Of a DNA stretch of 64,000 nt, positions 16,960 through 25,447 are shown in pieces. Position 1 is the first letter of the stretch. Each line of letters starts with the position of its first letter. The notes beneath the pieces were generated by a model. The model was given only the letters and a program-made list of their open reading frames with translations, was not told where the DNA came from and searched no databases. This stretch comes from Halopseudomonas oceani. Lineage in GTDB: Bacteria; Pseudomonadota; Gammaproteobacteria; Pseudomonadales; Pseudomonadaceae. The stretch lies in the NCBI RefSeq assembly GCF_002903165.1, contig NZ_PPSK01000004.1, forward strand, positions 124,001 through 188,000, written 5' to 3'. The position numbers and the translations under genes are program-made.

Positions 16960-19113
16960 TCAGAATTTGCCGTAGTAGCCTTCTTTCAGGGCATCGTACA
17001 GGTTGGCAGCGGTATGCAGCTCACCATCATACTCGATCTCGTCACCACCCTTGGCCTCGATGAAAGTGCCATCGTCCAGCTTGAAGCGGTAGGTGGTGTT
17101 GGCCAGATCCTGCTCCTTCACGAGTACGCCCTGGAACGCTTCCGGGTTAAAGCGGAAGGTAGTGCAACCCTTCAGGCCCTTGTGGAAGGCGTACATGTAG
17201 ATGTCCTTGAAGGACTCATACGGGTAATCGGTCGGTACGTTAGCGGTCTTGGAGATCGACGAGTCAATCCACTTCTGCGCCGCAGCCTGGACGTCAACGT
17301 GCTGGGTCGGGGACACGTCATCAGCGGCGATGAAGTACTCCGGCAGGTTGCGGGACTCGGCATCCATGCTCGGCAGCGCATCGGCGTTGATGAAATGACG
17401 GTAGGCCAGCAGCTCGAAGCTGAACACGTCTACCTTTTCCTTCGACTTCTTGCCTTCGCGGATCACGTTGCGGAAGTAGTGGTGCGCGAAGCTCGGCTCA
17501 ATGCCGTTGGACGCGTTATTGGCCAGCGACAGCGAAATGGTACCGGTCGGCGCAATGGAGCTGTGGTGAGTGAAGCGAGAGCCTTTTTCGGCCAGCGCTG
17601 CAGCCAGTTCGGCATCTTCACCTGCTACCTGCTGCATGTAACGGCTGTACTTGGCCCAAAGCACCTTACCAGCCAATGTATCACCCGCTTTGATGCCATC
17701 TGCGACCATTTCCGGACGCTTCGCCAGCATCGCCTCGGTCACCACGAACTCTTCGTCCATGATCGGTGCAGCGCCCTTCTCTTCTGCCAGCGCCAGACCG
17801 GTGCGCCAGCCCTGCATGGCCATCTCGCGGGAAACCTGCTCAGTGAACTCAAGGGAGTCGGCTTCGCCATACTTCATACGCAGCATGGTCATGGTAGAGC
17901 CCAGACCGAGGAAGCCCATGCCGTGACGACGTTTGCGGTAAATTTCGTTGCGCTGCTGCTCCAGCGGCAGACCGTTGATCTCAACCACGTTGTCCAGCAT
18001 GCGGGTAAAGATATCAACGACGCGACGGTACTCATCCCAGTCGAAGCGCGCCTTGTCGGTGAACGGATCGCGGACAAACAGGGTCAGGTTGATAGAGCCC
18101 AGCAGGCAGGCACCATACGGCGGCAGCGGCTGCTCGCCACAAGGGTTGGTCGCACGAATTTCCTCGCAGAACCAGTTGTTGTTCATCTCGTTGACACGGT
18201 CAATCAGGATGAAGCCGGGCTCGGCGAAGTCGTAGGTGGAACTCATGATCATGTCCCAGATACGACGTGCCTTCATGGTGCGGAAGATACGGCAGGCAAC
18301 CAGACCATCTTCACGGCTGACATAGCGCTCATTGCTCGGCCACTCGCGCCAGATCACCTGTTCAGCGTCGTTGACATCAACGCCGTCCGCTTCCATTTCA
18401 GCCTGATTCAGCGGGAATGCCAGCTGCCAGTCGGCATCGGCCTCAACCGCCTTCATGAATTCTTCTGTGATCAGCAGCGACAGGTTGAACTGACGCAGAC
18501 GCCCGCCTTCACGCTTAGCGCGAATGAAGTCCATCACGTCCGGATGACCAACATCAAAGGTCGCCATCTGGGCGCCACGACGGCCACCGGCAGAGGACAC
18601 GGTAAAGCACATCTTGTCGTAGATATCCATGAACGACAGCGGGCCGGACGTATAGGCACCGGCGCCAGAGACGTAGGCACCTTTCGGGCGCAAAGTGGAG
18701 AACTCGTAGCCGATACCACAGCCTGCCTTCAGGGTCAGGCCAGCTTCGTGCAGCTTGGCAAGAATATCGTCCATCGAGTCACCGATGGTCGCAGACACGG
18801 TGCAGTTGATGGTCGATGTTGCCGGCTTGTGCTCAAGTGCACCGGCGTTGGAGGTAATACGGCCAGCCGGAATAGCGCCATGACGCAGAGCCCAGAGGAA
18901 TTTCTCATACCACTCTTCACGCAGCTCCGGCGCTTCTACTTCAGACAGAGCACGTGCGACACGCTGGAAAGTCTCATCGACAGACTTGTCGATGGCGGTG
19001 CCGTCTTTGGTCTTGAGTCGGTATTTGGTATCCCAGATATCTTCTGACGCGGGCTGCAGGGGGATGCTGGTAACCACATTATGCAGGCGCTGCACCTTGG
19101 CTGTTTGACTCAT
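16960..19113 (-). CDS. nrdJa: Class II (B12-dependent) ribonucleotide reductase, catalytic part NrdJa
   Basis: 717-residue catalytic subunit that makes deoxyribonucleotides using adenosylcobalamin, with or without oxygen. Seen: NCTVSATIGDSMDDI, the loop SAGGRRGAQMATFDV, NPCGEQPLPPYGACLLGS with the radical cysteine region, and PTGTISLSL near the C-terminus. ATG 19113 (MSQTAKVQRLHN) follows CAGGAGACAG; the longer frame upstream runs into the leader. The split from NrdJb is a Pseudomonas trait, not a frameshift: a separate start and Shine-Dalgarno exist for nrdJb. The 272-nt leader is unusual (see separate entries). Confidence 0.96.
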   Translation of the reverse strand: MSQTAKVQRLHNVVTSIPLQPASEDIWDTKYRLKTKDGTAIDKSVDETFQRVARALSEVEAPELREEWYEKFLWALRHGAIPAGRITSNAGALEHKPATSTINCTVSATIGDSMDDILAKLHEAGLTLKAGCGIGYEFSTLRPKGAYVSGAGAYTSGPLSFMDIYDKMCFTVSSAGGRRGAQMATFDVGHPDVMDFIRAKREGGRLRQFNLSLLITEEFMKAVEADADWQLAFPLNQAEMEADGVDVNDAEQVIWREWPSNERYVSREDGLVACRIFRTMKARRIWDMIMSSTYDFAEPGFILIDRVNEMNNNWFCEEIRATNPCGEQPLPPYGACLLGSINLTLFVRDPFTDKARFDWDEYRRVVDIFTRMLDNVVEINGLPLEQQRNEIYRKRRHGMGFLGLGSTMTMLRMKYGEADSLEFTEQVSREMAMQGWRTGLALAEEKGAAPIMDEEFVVTEAMLAKRPEMVADGIKAGDTLAGKVLWAKYSRYMQQVAGEDAELAAALAEKGSRFTHHSSIAPTGTISLSLANNASNGIEPSFAHHYFRNVIREGKKSKEKVDVFSFELLAYRHFINADALPSMDAESRNLPEYFIAADDVSPTQHVDVQAAAQKWIDSSISKTANVPTDYPYESFKDIYMYAFHKGLKGCTTFRFNPEAFQGVLVKEQDLANTTYRFKLDDGTFIEAKGGDEIEYDGELHTAANLYDALKEGYYGKF

Positions 19114-19151
19114 TTCTGTCTCCTGAAATACGCGACCTGAACCACCATTCA

Positions 19152-19316
19152 GGGAAGCGCTGGTTAATTCCGCATGCCCTCTGGCGCTCAGGCCGAGCGC
19201 AATCAAGGCGTGGTTTCGAAGGTATGTCGGGACCTGTCGAGCAACCACAACACAGCGTGCGGCCTAGCTTGGTCGCCCCGCAGGGCGAGAGCGTGTGGAA
19301 TTAATCAGCGCTTCCC
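19152..19316 (-). repeat. 165-bp element bounded by 20-bp inverted repeats in the nrdJa leader
   Basis: The arms 19152-19171 and 19297-19316 are reverse complements at 19 of 20 positions (GGGAAGCGCTG-R-TTAATTCC). The 125 bp between them fold, as minus-strand RNA, into three local hairpins: TCGCCC-tgcg-GGGCGA, GTGGTT...AACCAC enclosing AGGT/ACCT, and GCGCTC-ggcct-GAGCGC. It ends 38 nt before the nrdJa ATG. Either a MITE-like insertion with terminal inverted repeats, or a structured leader RNA with a long closing stem. No flanking target duplication was found. Confidence 0.8.
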
Positions 19317-19365
19317 AAGGGCTTGACGCAGAGGCTTTTGACCTGTACGCATCCCGGCCGACAAA

Positions 19366-19420
19366 ACACTATTTGTTGTGCATTCCGGGCAATGCTAGAC
19401 CCACATATGGTAAATATCAA
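19366..19420 (-). promoter_or_regulatory. nrdJ promoter with paired NrdR boxes
   Basis: Minus-strand TTGATA (19420-19415) and TAGCAT (19397-19392) are separated by 17 bp, giving a start near 19385. Two sites resembling the NrdR consensus acaCwAtATaTwGtgt occur at 19366-19381 (about 12-13 of 16) and 19398-19413 (weaker, core CnATATnTnG). They are exactly 32 bp apart, the typical 31-32-bp spacing of NrdR box pairs. One box lies between -35 and -10, the other over the start, consistent with repression. Confidence 0.68.
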
Positions 19421-19536
19421 CATCAAAAAAACACGCTTTTTCACGTTTTTCGGGTTGACAATCAGGCGGAGTGTTTACGTCGGGAAAGCGGCTGCCAAAG
19501 GTGCCCAGCAATGACGCGGCGGCACGCAGGATGCAC

Positions 19537-20118
19537 CTATTCGGCGCCGTCCATCGGAAAGAACTGCCCCCCACTCCAGACCCCGGTACGCAGCTGATCT
19601 GCGACCTCGGTCTCGACGGCAAGATCGACCAGCTCATAAAAGACCGTGCGACTTATCAGTGCATCCAGATTTGCACGCACACGCAGGTATGGGGAGGGTT
19701 CCCCCGTCTGCGGGTCCAACTCAACCCGCAACGGATGATCGGCATCCAGAGGAATAGAGTCCTCCAGATTGGTTGTGAACGTCAGTTGTTGCTGCTCGCC
19801 CTGACCACTCACCGTTAGGCCGGTAGCGACAAAAGGTGCATCATCAACCTGAATGCCCCAGCGTTCGACCGGAGTCACGAGATAGTAACGACCGTCCTCG
19901 TCCAACCGCAGAATGGTGGAAAACAGCTGAGCCAGCGCCAAACGCTTGATCGGGTCGCCCTCGTGATACCAGGTGCCGTCCCGGGCAATACGCATATCCA
20001 TTTCGCCACTCAGCTCCGGATGCCACAGATGTACCGGCGCCGGATCGCGACGCTGCAGTTCGCTGCGTTGCGGCAGGCTGTTCAACAGGGATTGTGGGGG
20101 TGGCGCACGGTCCGGCAT
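19537..20118 (-). CDS. DUF1285 domain protein
   Basis: 193-residue DUF1285 protein of unknown function. The start MPDRAPPPQSLL at 20118 follows AGGAGGAAC, so the 54-codon upstream extension is rejected. Seen: RDGTWYHEGDPIKRLALAQL, RYYLVTPVERWGIQVDDAPF and a C-terminal GVWSGGQFFPMD. No signal peptide or membrane segment. It is encoded 22 bp downstream of the DUF4823 lipoprotein gene and is probably in one operon with it and the radical-SAM gene. Confidence 0.85.
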   Translation of the reverse strand: MPDRAPPPQSLLNSLPQRSELQRRDPAPVHLWHPELSGEMDMRIARDGTWYHEGDPIKRLALAQLFSTILRLDEDGRYYLVTPVERWGIQVDDAPFVATGLTVSGQGEQQQLTFTTNLEDSIPLDADHPLRVELDPQTGEPSPYLRVRANLDALISRTVFYELVDLAVETEVADQLRTGVWSGGQFFPMDGAE

Positions 20119-20140
20119 CGTTCCTCCTGAGTGGTCACTT

Positions 20141-20737
20141 TCAGCGGCCAAGCAACTGGCCTGTGTAGTCCTGCAATGGCGGCCGCAGCAAATCGTCCGG
20201 TGACGCTTTGTAAAACTGCAGAAACCCGCCCCGGGTTTCAATCCGGGCGTAGTCAACCAGGTGCCGGGTGCCCACTTCAAAGACCATCAACTGCAATACG
20301 GCGCGGTCCAGACCAAGATCCTCCCAGCGTCCGGAGTCTTCCCACTGCTCAACGCTGCCAACGGCATCTTCTGCAGAGGCAAACCGGGTGTAGAGCAAAT
20401 AGTCGTATCCGTAGCTACGCGCTTCAGTCAACGCCTCTTCGAGACCGAGCGGCTGCTCCGCTCGACGCACGATAGGAAACACTTCTACTGCCGCCGCAAA
20501 CGCTTCCTCGGCTACCACGTTGGGGCGAGCATACGGGTTACCGACCGGCAGGAAGTGGCCCTGAGCAATGTATAGCTTGGAATCGGATTGTAAAACCCAG
20601 GTACTGCTGCGCTGGATGCGATAGTGGTTTAGCACCCCTGCGTCACCAAGATAGTAGCTGGCCTGATCCTGCATATCAGACGGCTTCATGCATCCGGAAA
20701 GCATGATCATTCCTAGCAGAATCAAAGCCTTGCGCAT
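20141..20737 (-). CDS. DUF4823 lipoprotein
   Basis: 198-residue lipoprotein: the signal MRKALILLGMIMLSGC ends in a lipobox with Cys16. The residue after the Cys is Met, so no inner-membrane retention signal is seen and outer-membrane sorting by Lol is expected. The mature part includes SSTWVLQSDSKLYIA and a YGYDYLLYTRF strand typical of DUF4823. Start at ATG 20737 is preceded by TTTAGGAGGTTTT; a GTG 27 nt upstream is less likely. It is 8 bp downstream of the radical-SAM gene. Confidence 0.83.
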   Translation of the reverse strand: MRKALILLGMIMLSGCMKPSDMQDQASYYLGDAGVLNHYRIQRSSTWVLQSDSKLYIAQGHFLPVGNPYARPNVVAEEAFAAAVEVFPIVRRAEQPLGLEEALTEARSYGYDYLLYTRFASAEDAVGSVEQWEDSGRWEDLGLDRAVLQLMVFEVGTRHLVDYARIETRGGFLQFYKASPDDLLRPPLQDYTGQLLGR

Positions 20738-20745
20738 AAAACCTC

Positions 20746-21645
20746 CTAAAGTCCGCGCATCCACTCCGGACGCAGGCCAGCCTGTTCGGGGCGACTGATC
20801 GCCTGATCTATTTGCGCCAACAGCCGTTCCTTGTCCCGCCCGAGCTCGCCCTTCAACACCAGGGCGTTAGAGGCATGGTCGCTGCGAAAAGTGCTGTTGT
20901 CCAGCGTCAGCGCCGCCACGAACTCGCGCAGTTCGCGGAACAACTGCTGCTGGTTCAACTCAACAAAATCAGGATAGCGCTGCTGAAAACGTGCCATCCC
21001 CTGCGGGAAGCTGACAACCAGCGTCGAGACGAACTCGGGCTGTGTCTCGTTCAGCAGTTTGGCAGAATTCAACGCATGCTGTGCACTGAGGCTCGCCCCA
21101 CCCAGACCATTGAGAATCATCACCGAGCGCTTCAATCCAGCGTCGCCCGCCTTGATCAGAGCATCAGCTGTCGAAGCGGCTGTCTCTCCCTTGTTGACCC
21201 GCTCCAGCACCTCGTCGTCACCCGATTCGGCACCAACATACAGCATCGCCAGGCCGGCCTCGCGCAACTCCTTGAGCTCCTCGACTGACTTGCGTTTGAG
21301 GTTGCGCGGCAAACAGTAGGATGTCACCCGCTCGACGCTCGGGATGTGCTCGGCAATGGCTTCGAGAATCCGCAGCAAGCGGTGTGTCGGCAGCACCATC
21401 GCGTCACCGTCAGCCAGGAATATACGCTGCACGATATAGCGCTCCCCCACCCGGCGAATCTCATCAAGCACCTCTGCCTCGTCCCGTGCACGAAACTTCT
21501 TCTGCGGCGCGGTATACATCTCACAGAACGTGCACTTGTTCCAAGAGCAGCCGTTGGTAACCGGCAGAATCAGCGAATGCGCTTCACTCGGCGGGCGAAA
21601 TACCGGCTCGATGTAACTGACCGGAAATGACTCTTGTACCGCCAT
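20746..21645 (-). CDS. Radical SAM protein (B12-independent, unknown substrate)
   Basis: 299-residue radical S-adenosylmethionine enzyme. The cluster-binding cysteines read NGCSWNKCTFCEMY, i.e. Cys-x4-Cys-x2-Cys instead of the usual x3-x2 spacing. DGDAMVLPT and YVGAESGDDEVLERVNKG follow, matching the SAM-binding beta-strand pattern of Elp3-like barrels. Substrate unknown. Start MAVQESFPVSYIEP at 21645 follows CAGGAGAGC; the frame extends 8 codons upstream without a ribosome site. Probable operon with DUF4823 and DUF1285. The odd spacing seems family-wide rather than a mutation, judging by intact surroundings. Confidence 0.85.
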   Translation of the reverse strand: MAVQESFPVSYIEPVFRPPSEAHSLILPVTNGCSWNKCTFCEMYTAPQKKFRARDEAEVLDEIRRVGERYIVQRIFLADGDAMVLPTHRLLRILEAIAEHIPSVERVTSYCLPRNLKRKSVEELKELREAGLAMLYVGAESGDDEVLERVNKGETAASTADALIKAGDAGLKRSVMILNGLGGASLSAQHALNSAKLLNETQPEFVSTLVVSFPQGMARFQQRYPDFVELNQQQLFRELREFVAALTLDNSTFRSDHASNALVLKGELGRDKERLLAQIDQAISRPEQAGLRPEWMRGL

Positions 21646-21788
21646 GACTGCTCTCCTGTTGCTGAACACTGCGCTGCAAAAAACCGCCCATCATAGCCAG
21701 TACACCTGACGAAGCAAACCACCCGGACGTGTTTAGCGAGACGTGACAGGGTTCACATATAGTTCTGGCACGTGCAGAAAACGCATTA

Positions 21789-21803
21789 GCCCCGAACCGG
21801 GGC
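21789..21803 (+). promoter_or_regulatory. Hairpin in the carboxylesterase leader
   Basis: GCCCCG-aac-CGGGGC, a perfect 6-bp stem with a 3-nt loop, 48 nt before the esterase ATG and not followed by a T-run. A possible -10 (TATAGT near 21758) lies upstream without a convincing -35. The stem may stabilise the transcript; function unknown. Confidence 0.4.
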
Positions 21804-21850
21804 AATTTCCAACTCTGCCTCGAAACCTCCCACAGTACAGGACAATAATA

Positions 21851-23509
21851 ATGAGTACTGCCCGCTCACGCGCCACCTCCCTGCCAACCCTCAAGGCCCT
21901 CAGCCTGGCCGTCGCGACGCTGTCGCTGTCTGCCTGCTTGACTGGCGGCGGCGGTGGAGGCTCTAGCACCCCTGACCCGCTCGCCGTTCAGACCACGGAG
22001 GGCTCGGTCGTCGGTATCCGCCAGAACGGTATCCGGATCTTCCGTGCCATTCCTTACGCTCAGCCACCGGTTGGAGAGCTGCGTTTTGCCCCTCCGCAGC
22101 CGCCAGCAACCCGTAGCGATACACTGCGCCTGAGCGATAGCTTTGGTAACAGCTGCCCGCAATCAGACCTCACCACCGGCGCCGCGGTCGGTGACGAAGA
22201 CTGCCTGTATCTGAACGTTTACGCTCCCGCCGATGCTGCAGACCTCCCCGTAATGGTCTGGATTCATGGTGGCGCGTTTGTCTTCGGCAACGGCAGCGGC
22301 GAGTACGACCCCACCCGTCTGGTTGAGCAGGACGTCATTGTCGTCACGCTCAACTACCGTCTTGGCAACCTTGGCTTTTTAGCACACCCGGCACTGGAAT
22401 CCGACGCTGGCAACTTCGCCCTGATGGATCAGCAACTGGCAATGCGTTGGGTCAAGGACAACATCGAGGCCTTTGGCGGCGATCCAGCCAATATCACCTT
22501 GTTCGGCGAATCCGCCGGCGGTCACAGCGTCATGAGCCATATCGTCTCCCCCCGCGCCGCCGACGCAGATCTGTTCCAGCGAGCCATCGTCCAGAGCGGT
22601 TCTTATGCACCGTTCCAGATGCCCAAGGCAACGGCCCAGGCCATTGGCATCGGCGTTGCCAACGGGCTGGGCTGCAACGAACCGACTACCGCCGCAGACT
22701 GCCTGCGTGCACTGCCGGTTTCGGCCCTGCTGGCAGCCCAGGGGTCTCAATCGATCCCAGTTGTCGACGCATCCAGCGACCTGCTGCCCAAGTCGATCCA
22801 GCAGGCCCTGACTGACGGCGAGTTCAACGACACACTCGACATCATGATCGGCAGCAACCAGAACGAAGGCACCCTGTTTGTCGCACTGGATGAGGTCGGC
22901 GGAGACCCTATCGACGACGAGGCGGAATACCGTGATCGCGTGGCAGCGTTCTTCCAGCCCTATCAGGCCAGCATTCCGTTCGACGATGACCAGATCGCTA
23001 CCGACTACCTTAACTTCTATGACGGATCTACCTCCCTGTACAGCGAAGCCCTCTCAGGCATCTGGACCGACTTCATGTTCGCCTGCAACGCCTACTCACA
23101 AGCGACCACATTTGCCGGCGCCAGCATGAACACCTTCCAGTATTGGTTCCGCGATGAGGACGCACCCTGGACGCTGGTGCCGCCACTCGCCGTGACCTTC
23201 CCGCTGGGCGCCACCCACGCAGGGGAAATCCCCTACGTACTCTACGCCCAGAGTTTGATGGAGCAGCGCTACACGGGCGATCTAAACGACCTGTCCAGCC
23301 TGTCGGGAGAGATGGTCGATTACTGGACCCAGTTTGCCAAGGACGGTAACCCGAGCACCACCGACGGCGTAGCAGCCGCGTGGCCACAGGCGGCCACTGG
23401 CAATCTGTTGATGCTTGATGTACCCAACGCCAGCAGCGTGAGCACGCTGAGCTTCCTCGGCTATCACCATTGCGGCTACTGGGCCAACCCTCCGTTGCTG
23501 GTGCCCTGA
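21851..23509 (+). CDS. Exported carboxylesterase/lipase family lipoprotein
   Basis: 552-residue type-B carboxylesterase. A signal peptide ends in the lipobox LSAC (Cys29), followed by a Gly/Ser linker, so the enzyme is probably anchored in the outer membrane. Seen: oxyanion hole HGGAFVFG, nucleophile Ser221 in GESAGG, an acidic residue in NQNEGTLF and His in GATHAGEIPYV. Substrates of the family are aliphatic and aromatic esters. The frame extends 36 codons upstream, but ATG 21851 starts the signal peptide; the ribosome site is weak. The 3' end overlaps the convergent amidohydrolase gene by 34 bp. Confidence 0.9.
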   Translation: MSTARSRATSLPTLKALSLAVATLSLSACLTGGGGGGSSTPDPLAVQTTEGSVVGIRQNGIRIFRAIPYAQPPVGELRFAPPQPPATRSDTLRLSDSFGNSCPQSDLTTGAAVGDEDCLYLNVYAPADAADLPVMVWIHGGAFVFGNGSGEYDPTRLVEQDVIVVTLNYRLGNLGFLAHPALESDAGNFALMDQQLAMRWVKDNIEAFGGDPANITLFGESAGGHSVMSHIVSPRAADADLFQRAIVQSGSYAPFQMPKATAQAIGIGVANGLGCNEPTTAADCLRALPVSALLAAQGSQSIPVVDASSDLLPKSIQQALTDGEFNDTLDIMIGSNQNEGTLFVALDEVGGDPIDDEAEYRDRVAAFFQPYQASIPFDDDQIATDYLNFYDGSTSLYSEALSGIWTDFMFACNAYSQATTFAGASMNTFQYWFRDEDAPWTLVPPLAVTFPLGATHAGEIPYVLYAQSLMEQRYTGDLNDLSSLSGEMVDYWTQFAKDGNPSTTDGVAAAWPQAATGNLLMLDVPNASSVSTLSFLGYHHCGYWANPPLLVP

Positions 23510-24546
23510 TCCTCGCTCACGGCCTCGGTTGGTGAGGCCGGATCAGGCAGCACGGCCAGAAAGTTGTCCCGCGCGACCGCGCGGGCAACATTCTCGGGCA
23601 ATGCATCCAGAAACGGATCAAAGCCCGTCATGTATTTCTCGACACTACCAAACTGCCCTACCACGTCCGACCCCAGCATGAAGCGCTCGGGAAAATCCTC
23701 TACCAACTGCACCCAGTCTGGATCGGGCTCACCCTCCTGATTGAGCAAGTAGGGTTCGCGCACCGTCCAGGACAAGTCGATGTACAGGTTCGGATACGCT
23801 GTCAGCAGTCGACGCAATGTTGGCAGCAAGAAGTCCAAGCGGGTCTGATGACGATGAATCTCCATGCTGGTGCCCGCGTGGGCCCAGATAAAGCGCACCC
23901 GCGGATGGTTTCGCAGAGGCTCTTCGATCTCGGCCAGATACAGCGGATTGCGCTCGCGTTGCGATGTGATGTTGCTATGCACCAGCACCGGAAGATCGTA
24001 TTCGGCCGCCAGCATGTAGACCCGATGCATCGCCTCGCTATTGGCCCGAGGCGGCTCTCCATGGATCAGCGCCGTCAGATCGTCGTGCCGGGTGAACACC
24101 TCGCCCAGCCCTTGCCAAACACCGGGATACAGCTCCAGCATGCGACGGATGTGGGCATCGGCGTTCTTGTCGTTGGGGTTGAAACCGGAAAGAAACGGGT
24201 GAAAACGCCGACGCTGGTCCGGCGGCAAGGAGTCAAGTGCCTTGGCGACCAACACATCGGTGGCACTGAACCAGTAGGCGCCGCCGTCATCGCCAGCGTA
24301 ATAGCGTGGTCGCTTGGGCTCATTTTCATGCCACTGCTTGGCAACCGGCACCCCACTGAGCATCGCGTGATCGACGCCGGCGTCGTCCATCGCCTGCAGT
24401 AATGCCTCCATGCCCTCTGACTCCTGAAAGAAGTCGACATAATGCAAATGGGCGTCGCTGTAGCGGTACTCTCTTGCCGTCAGCGCAGATGACGACAGCA
24501 GGCCGGTGGCGAGTACACCGGCCAACACAATGGGTGATCTGAACAA
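23476..24546 (-). CDS. Exported amidohydrolase-family (TIM-barrel) protein
   Basis: 356-residue amidohydrolase-2 type protein with an N-terminal signal peptide (cleavage after ALTA, residue about 24), which is uncommon since most relatives are cytoplasmic. Metal-site motifs: DAHLHYVD (HxH), LVHSNIT, WAHAGTS and GSDVVGQFG, in the order expected for the barrel. Substrate unknown; hydrolases or decarboxylases of aromatic acids are relatives. The last 34 bp overlap the 3' end of the carboxylesterase gene on the other strand, and no terminator separates them. Start MFRSPIVLAG follows AGGAGTCAGCCC. Confidence 0.82.
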   Translation of the reverse strand: MFRSPIVLAGVLATGLLSSSALTAREYRYSDAHLHYVDFFQESEGMEALLQAMDDAGVDHAMLSGVPVAKQWHENEPKRPRYYAGDDGGAYWFSATDVLVAKALDSLPPDQRRRFHPFLSGFNPNDKNADAHIRRMLELYPGVWQGLGEVFTRHDDLTALIHGEPPRANSEAMHRVYMLAAEYDLPVLVHSNITSQRERNPLYLAEIEEPLRNHPRVRFIWAHAGTSMEIHRHQTRLDFLLPTLRRLLTAYPNLYIDLSWTVREPYLLNQEGEPDPDWVQLVEDFPERFMLGSDVVGQFGSVEKYMTGFDPFLDALPENVARAVARDNFLAVLPDPASPTEAVSEDQGTSNGGLAQ

Positions 24547-24619
24547 GGGCTGACTCCTGTCATGACTGCCCCTGATCTGACTGCTGCGAGGGACGGGAGT
24601 TCAGCAGACACAAGCCATG

Positions 24620-25258
24620 TCAGGCCTGCTCGCCCTCCTTGCGGCGCTTAAAACGATTGCCCATGCGAACACCAACATCCATCAAAAACTGCATGTAGCC
24701 TTCCTGATCCTTGATCACATCCTGCCAGAACGGCGAGTGATACATGGCCATTGCACCGTGTACCAGAGCCCAGGCCGCGCAGTAGTGAAAATAGGCAGGC
24801 ACATCTTCCAGCTTGCCGTCGTCGATACGCGACTGAATCAGACCGGTTACATGATTGAAGTTGGAGGTGCGAATCTGGTGAAGCTCTTCAACCATCGACG
24901 GTAACTGGTTGGATTTGACGACTTTCTCTTCCAACCGATCAAACAGCCGATAACGCTCCGGGTCGCTCATCCGAAACTCGAAATAGTCCCGTGGTAACGC
25001 GGCGTTATCACGCTCGATGGCTTCTGAATGCATCAACTCGGCAAGTGCTCGCTCATAGTCAAGCATCAGCCGCAGGTAAATTTCCGCCTTGGATTTGAAG
25101 TGCTTGTAAATGGTGCCTTTGCCAATCCCGACTTCGTCGGCGATCATCTCAACCGTTACACTGTCTTCGCCCTGCTCAAGGAAAAGACGCAATGCGCTGT
25201 CGAGGATTTCCTGCTCGCGACGACGAAATTCGCGAACTTTACGTGACTCTTTCTGCAT
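24620..25258 (-). CDS. TetR/AcrR-family transcriptional repressor
   Basis: 212-residue TetR regulator. The N-terminal HTH covers about residues 12-58, with ILDSALRLFLEQG, EMIADEVGIGKGTIYKHFKSK and AEIYLRLM; the rest is the helical ligand-binding and dimer domain. MQKESRKVREF at 25258 is chosen as start because charged residues before the HTH are typical; an ATG 36 nt upstream (MGHFANLN) is possible, and neither has a strong Shine-Dalgarno. Divergent from the class-V aminotransferase gene, 189 bp away, which it may control along with itself. Ligand unknown. Confidence 0.88.
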   Translation of the reverse strand: MQKESRKVREFRRREQEILDSALRLFLEQGEDSVTVEMIADEVGIGKGTIYKHFKSKAEIYLRLMLDYERALAELMHSEAIERDNAALPRDYFEFRMSDPERYRLFDRLEEKVVKSNQLPSMVEELHQIRTSNFNHVTGLIQSRIDDGKLEDVPAYFHYCAAWALVHGAMAMYHSPFWQDVIKDQEGYMQFLMDVGVRMGNRFKRRKEGEQA

Positions 25259-25334
25259 CAAGGTACCCAGATTCAAATTGGCAAAGTGCCCCATTATGCC
25301 AAGTTGATGACCCTGTGCCCAGATTTGCTTACAA

Positions 25335-25353
25335 GCTGACTATGCAGTTCAGC
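25335..25353. promoter_or_regulatory. Candidate TetR operator
   Basis: Inverted repeat GCTGA-N9-TCAGC in the divergent promoter region between the TetR gene and the aminotransferase gene. Position and symmetry fit a TetR dimer site; no consensus supports it. Confidence 0.3.
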
Positions 25354-25447
25354 TACGTCTACATTGTGGAGCCATAGGCCACTGCTGCTCCACCCTGAGC
25401 CACGAGCCTGAGCTTTGCCAACAACGACACCACCGAGGAGGCGCAGT

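Noticed and set aside
16855-19047. 730-codon open frame antisense to nrdJa
   Set aside because: It mirrors the conserved nrdJa gene and has no family features; it is a codon-bias shadow of high-GC DNA.
19152-19316. Complete insertion sequence
   Set aside because: Inverted ends exist, but the 165-bp element has no transposase and no target duplication; only a MITE-like remnant or an RNA structure is possible.
19114-19365. Cobalamin riboswitch before nrdJa
   Set aside because: Expected for a B12-dependent enzyme in some species, but I found no B12-box-like GCCACTG sequence in the leader.
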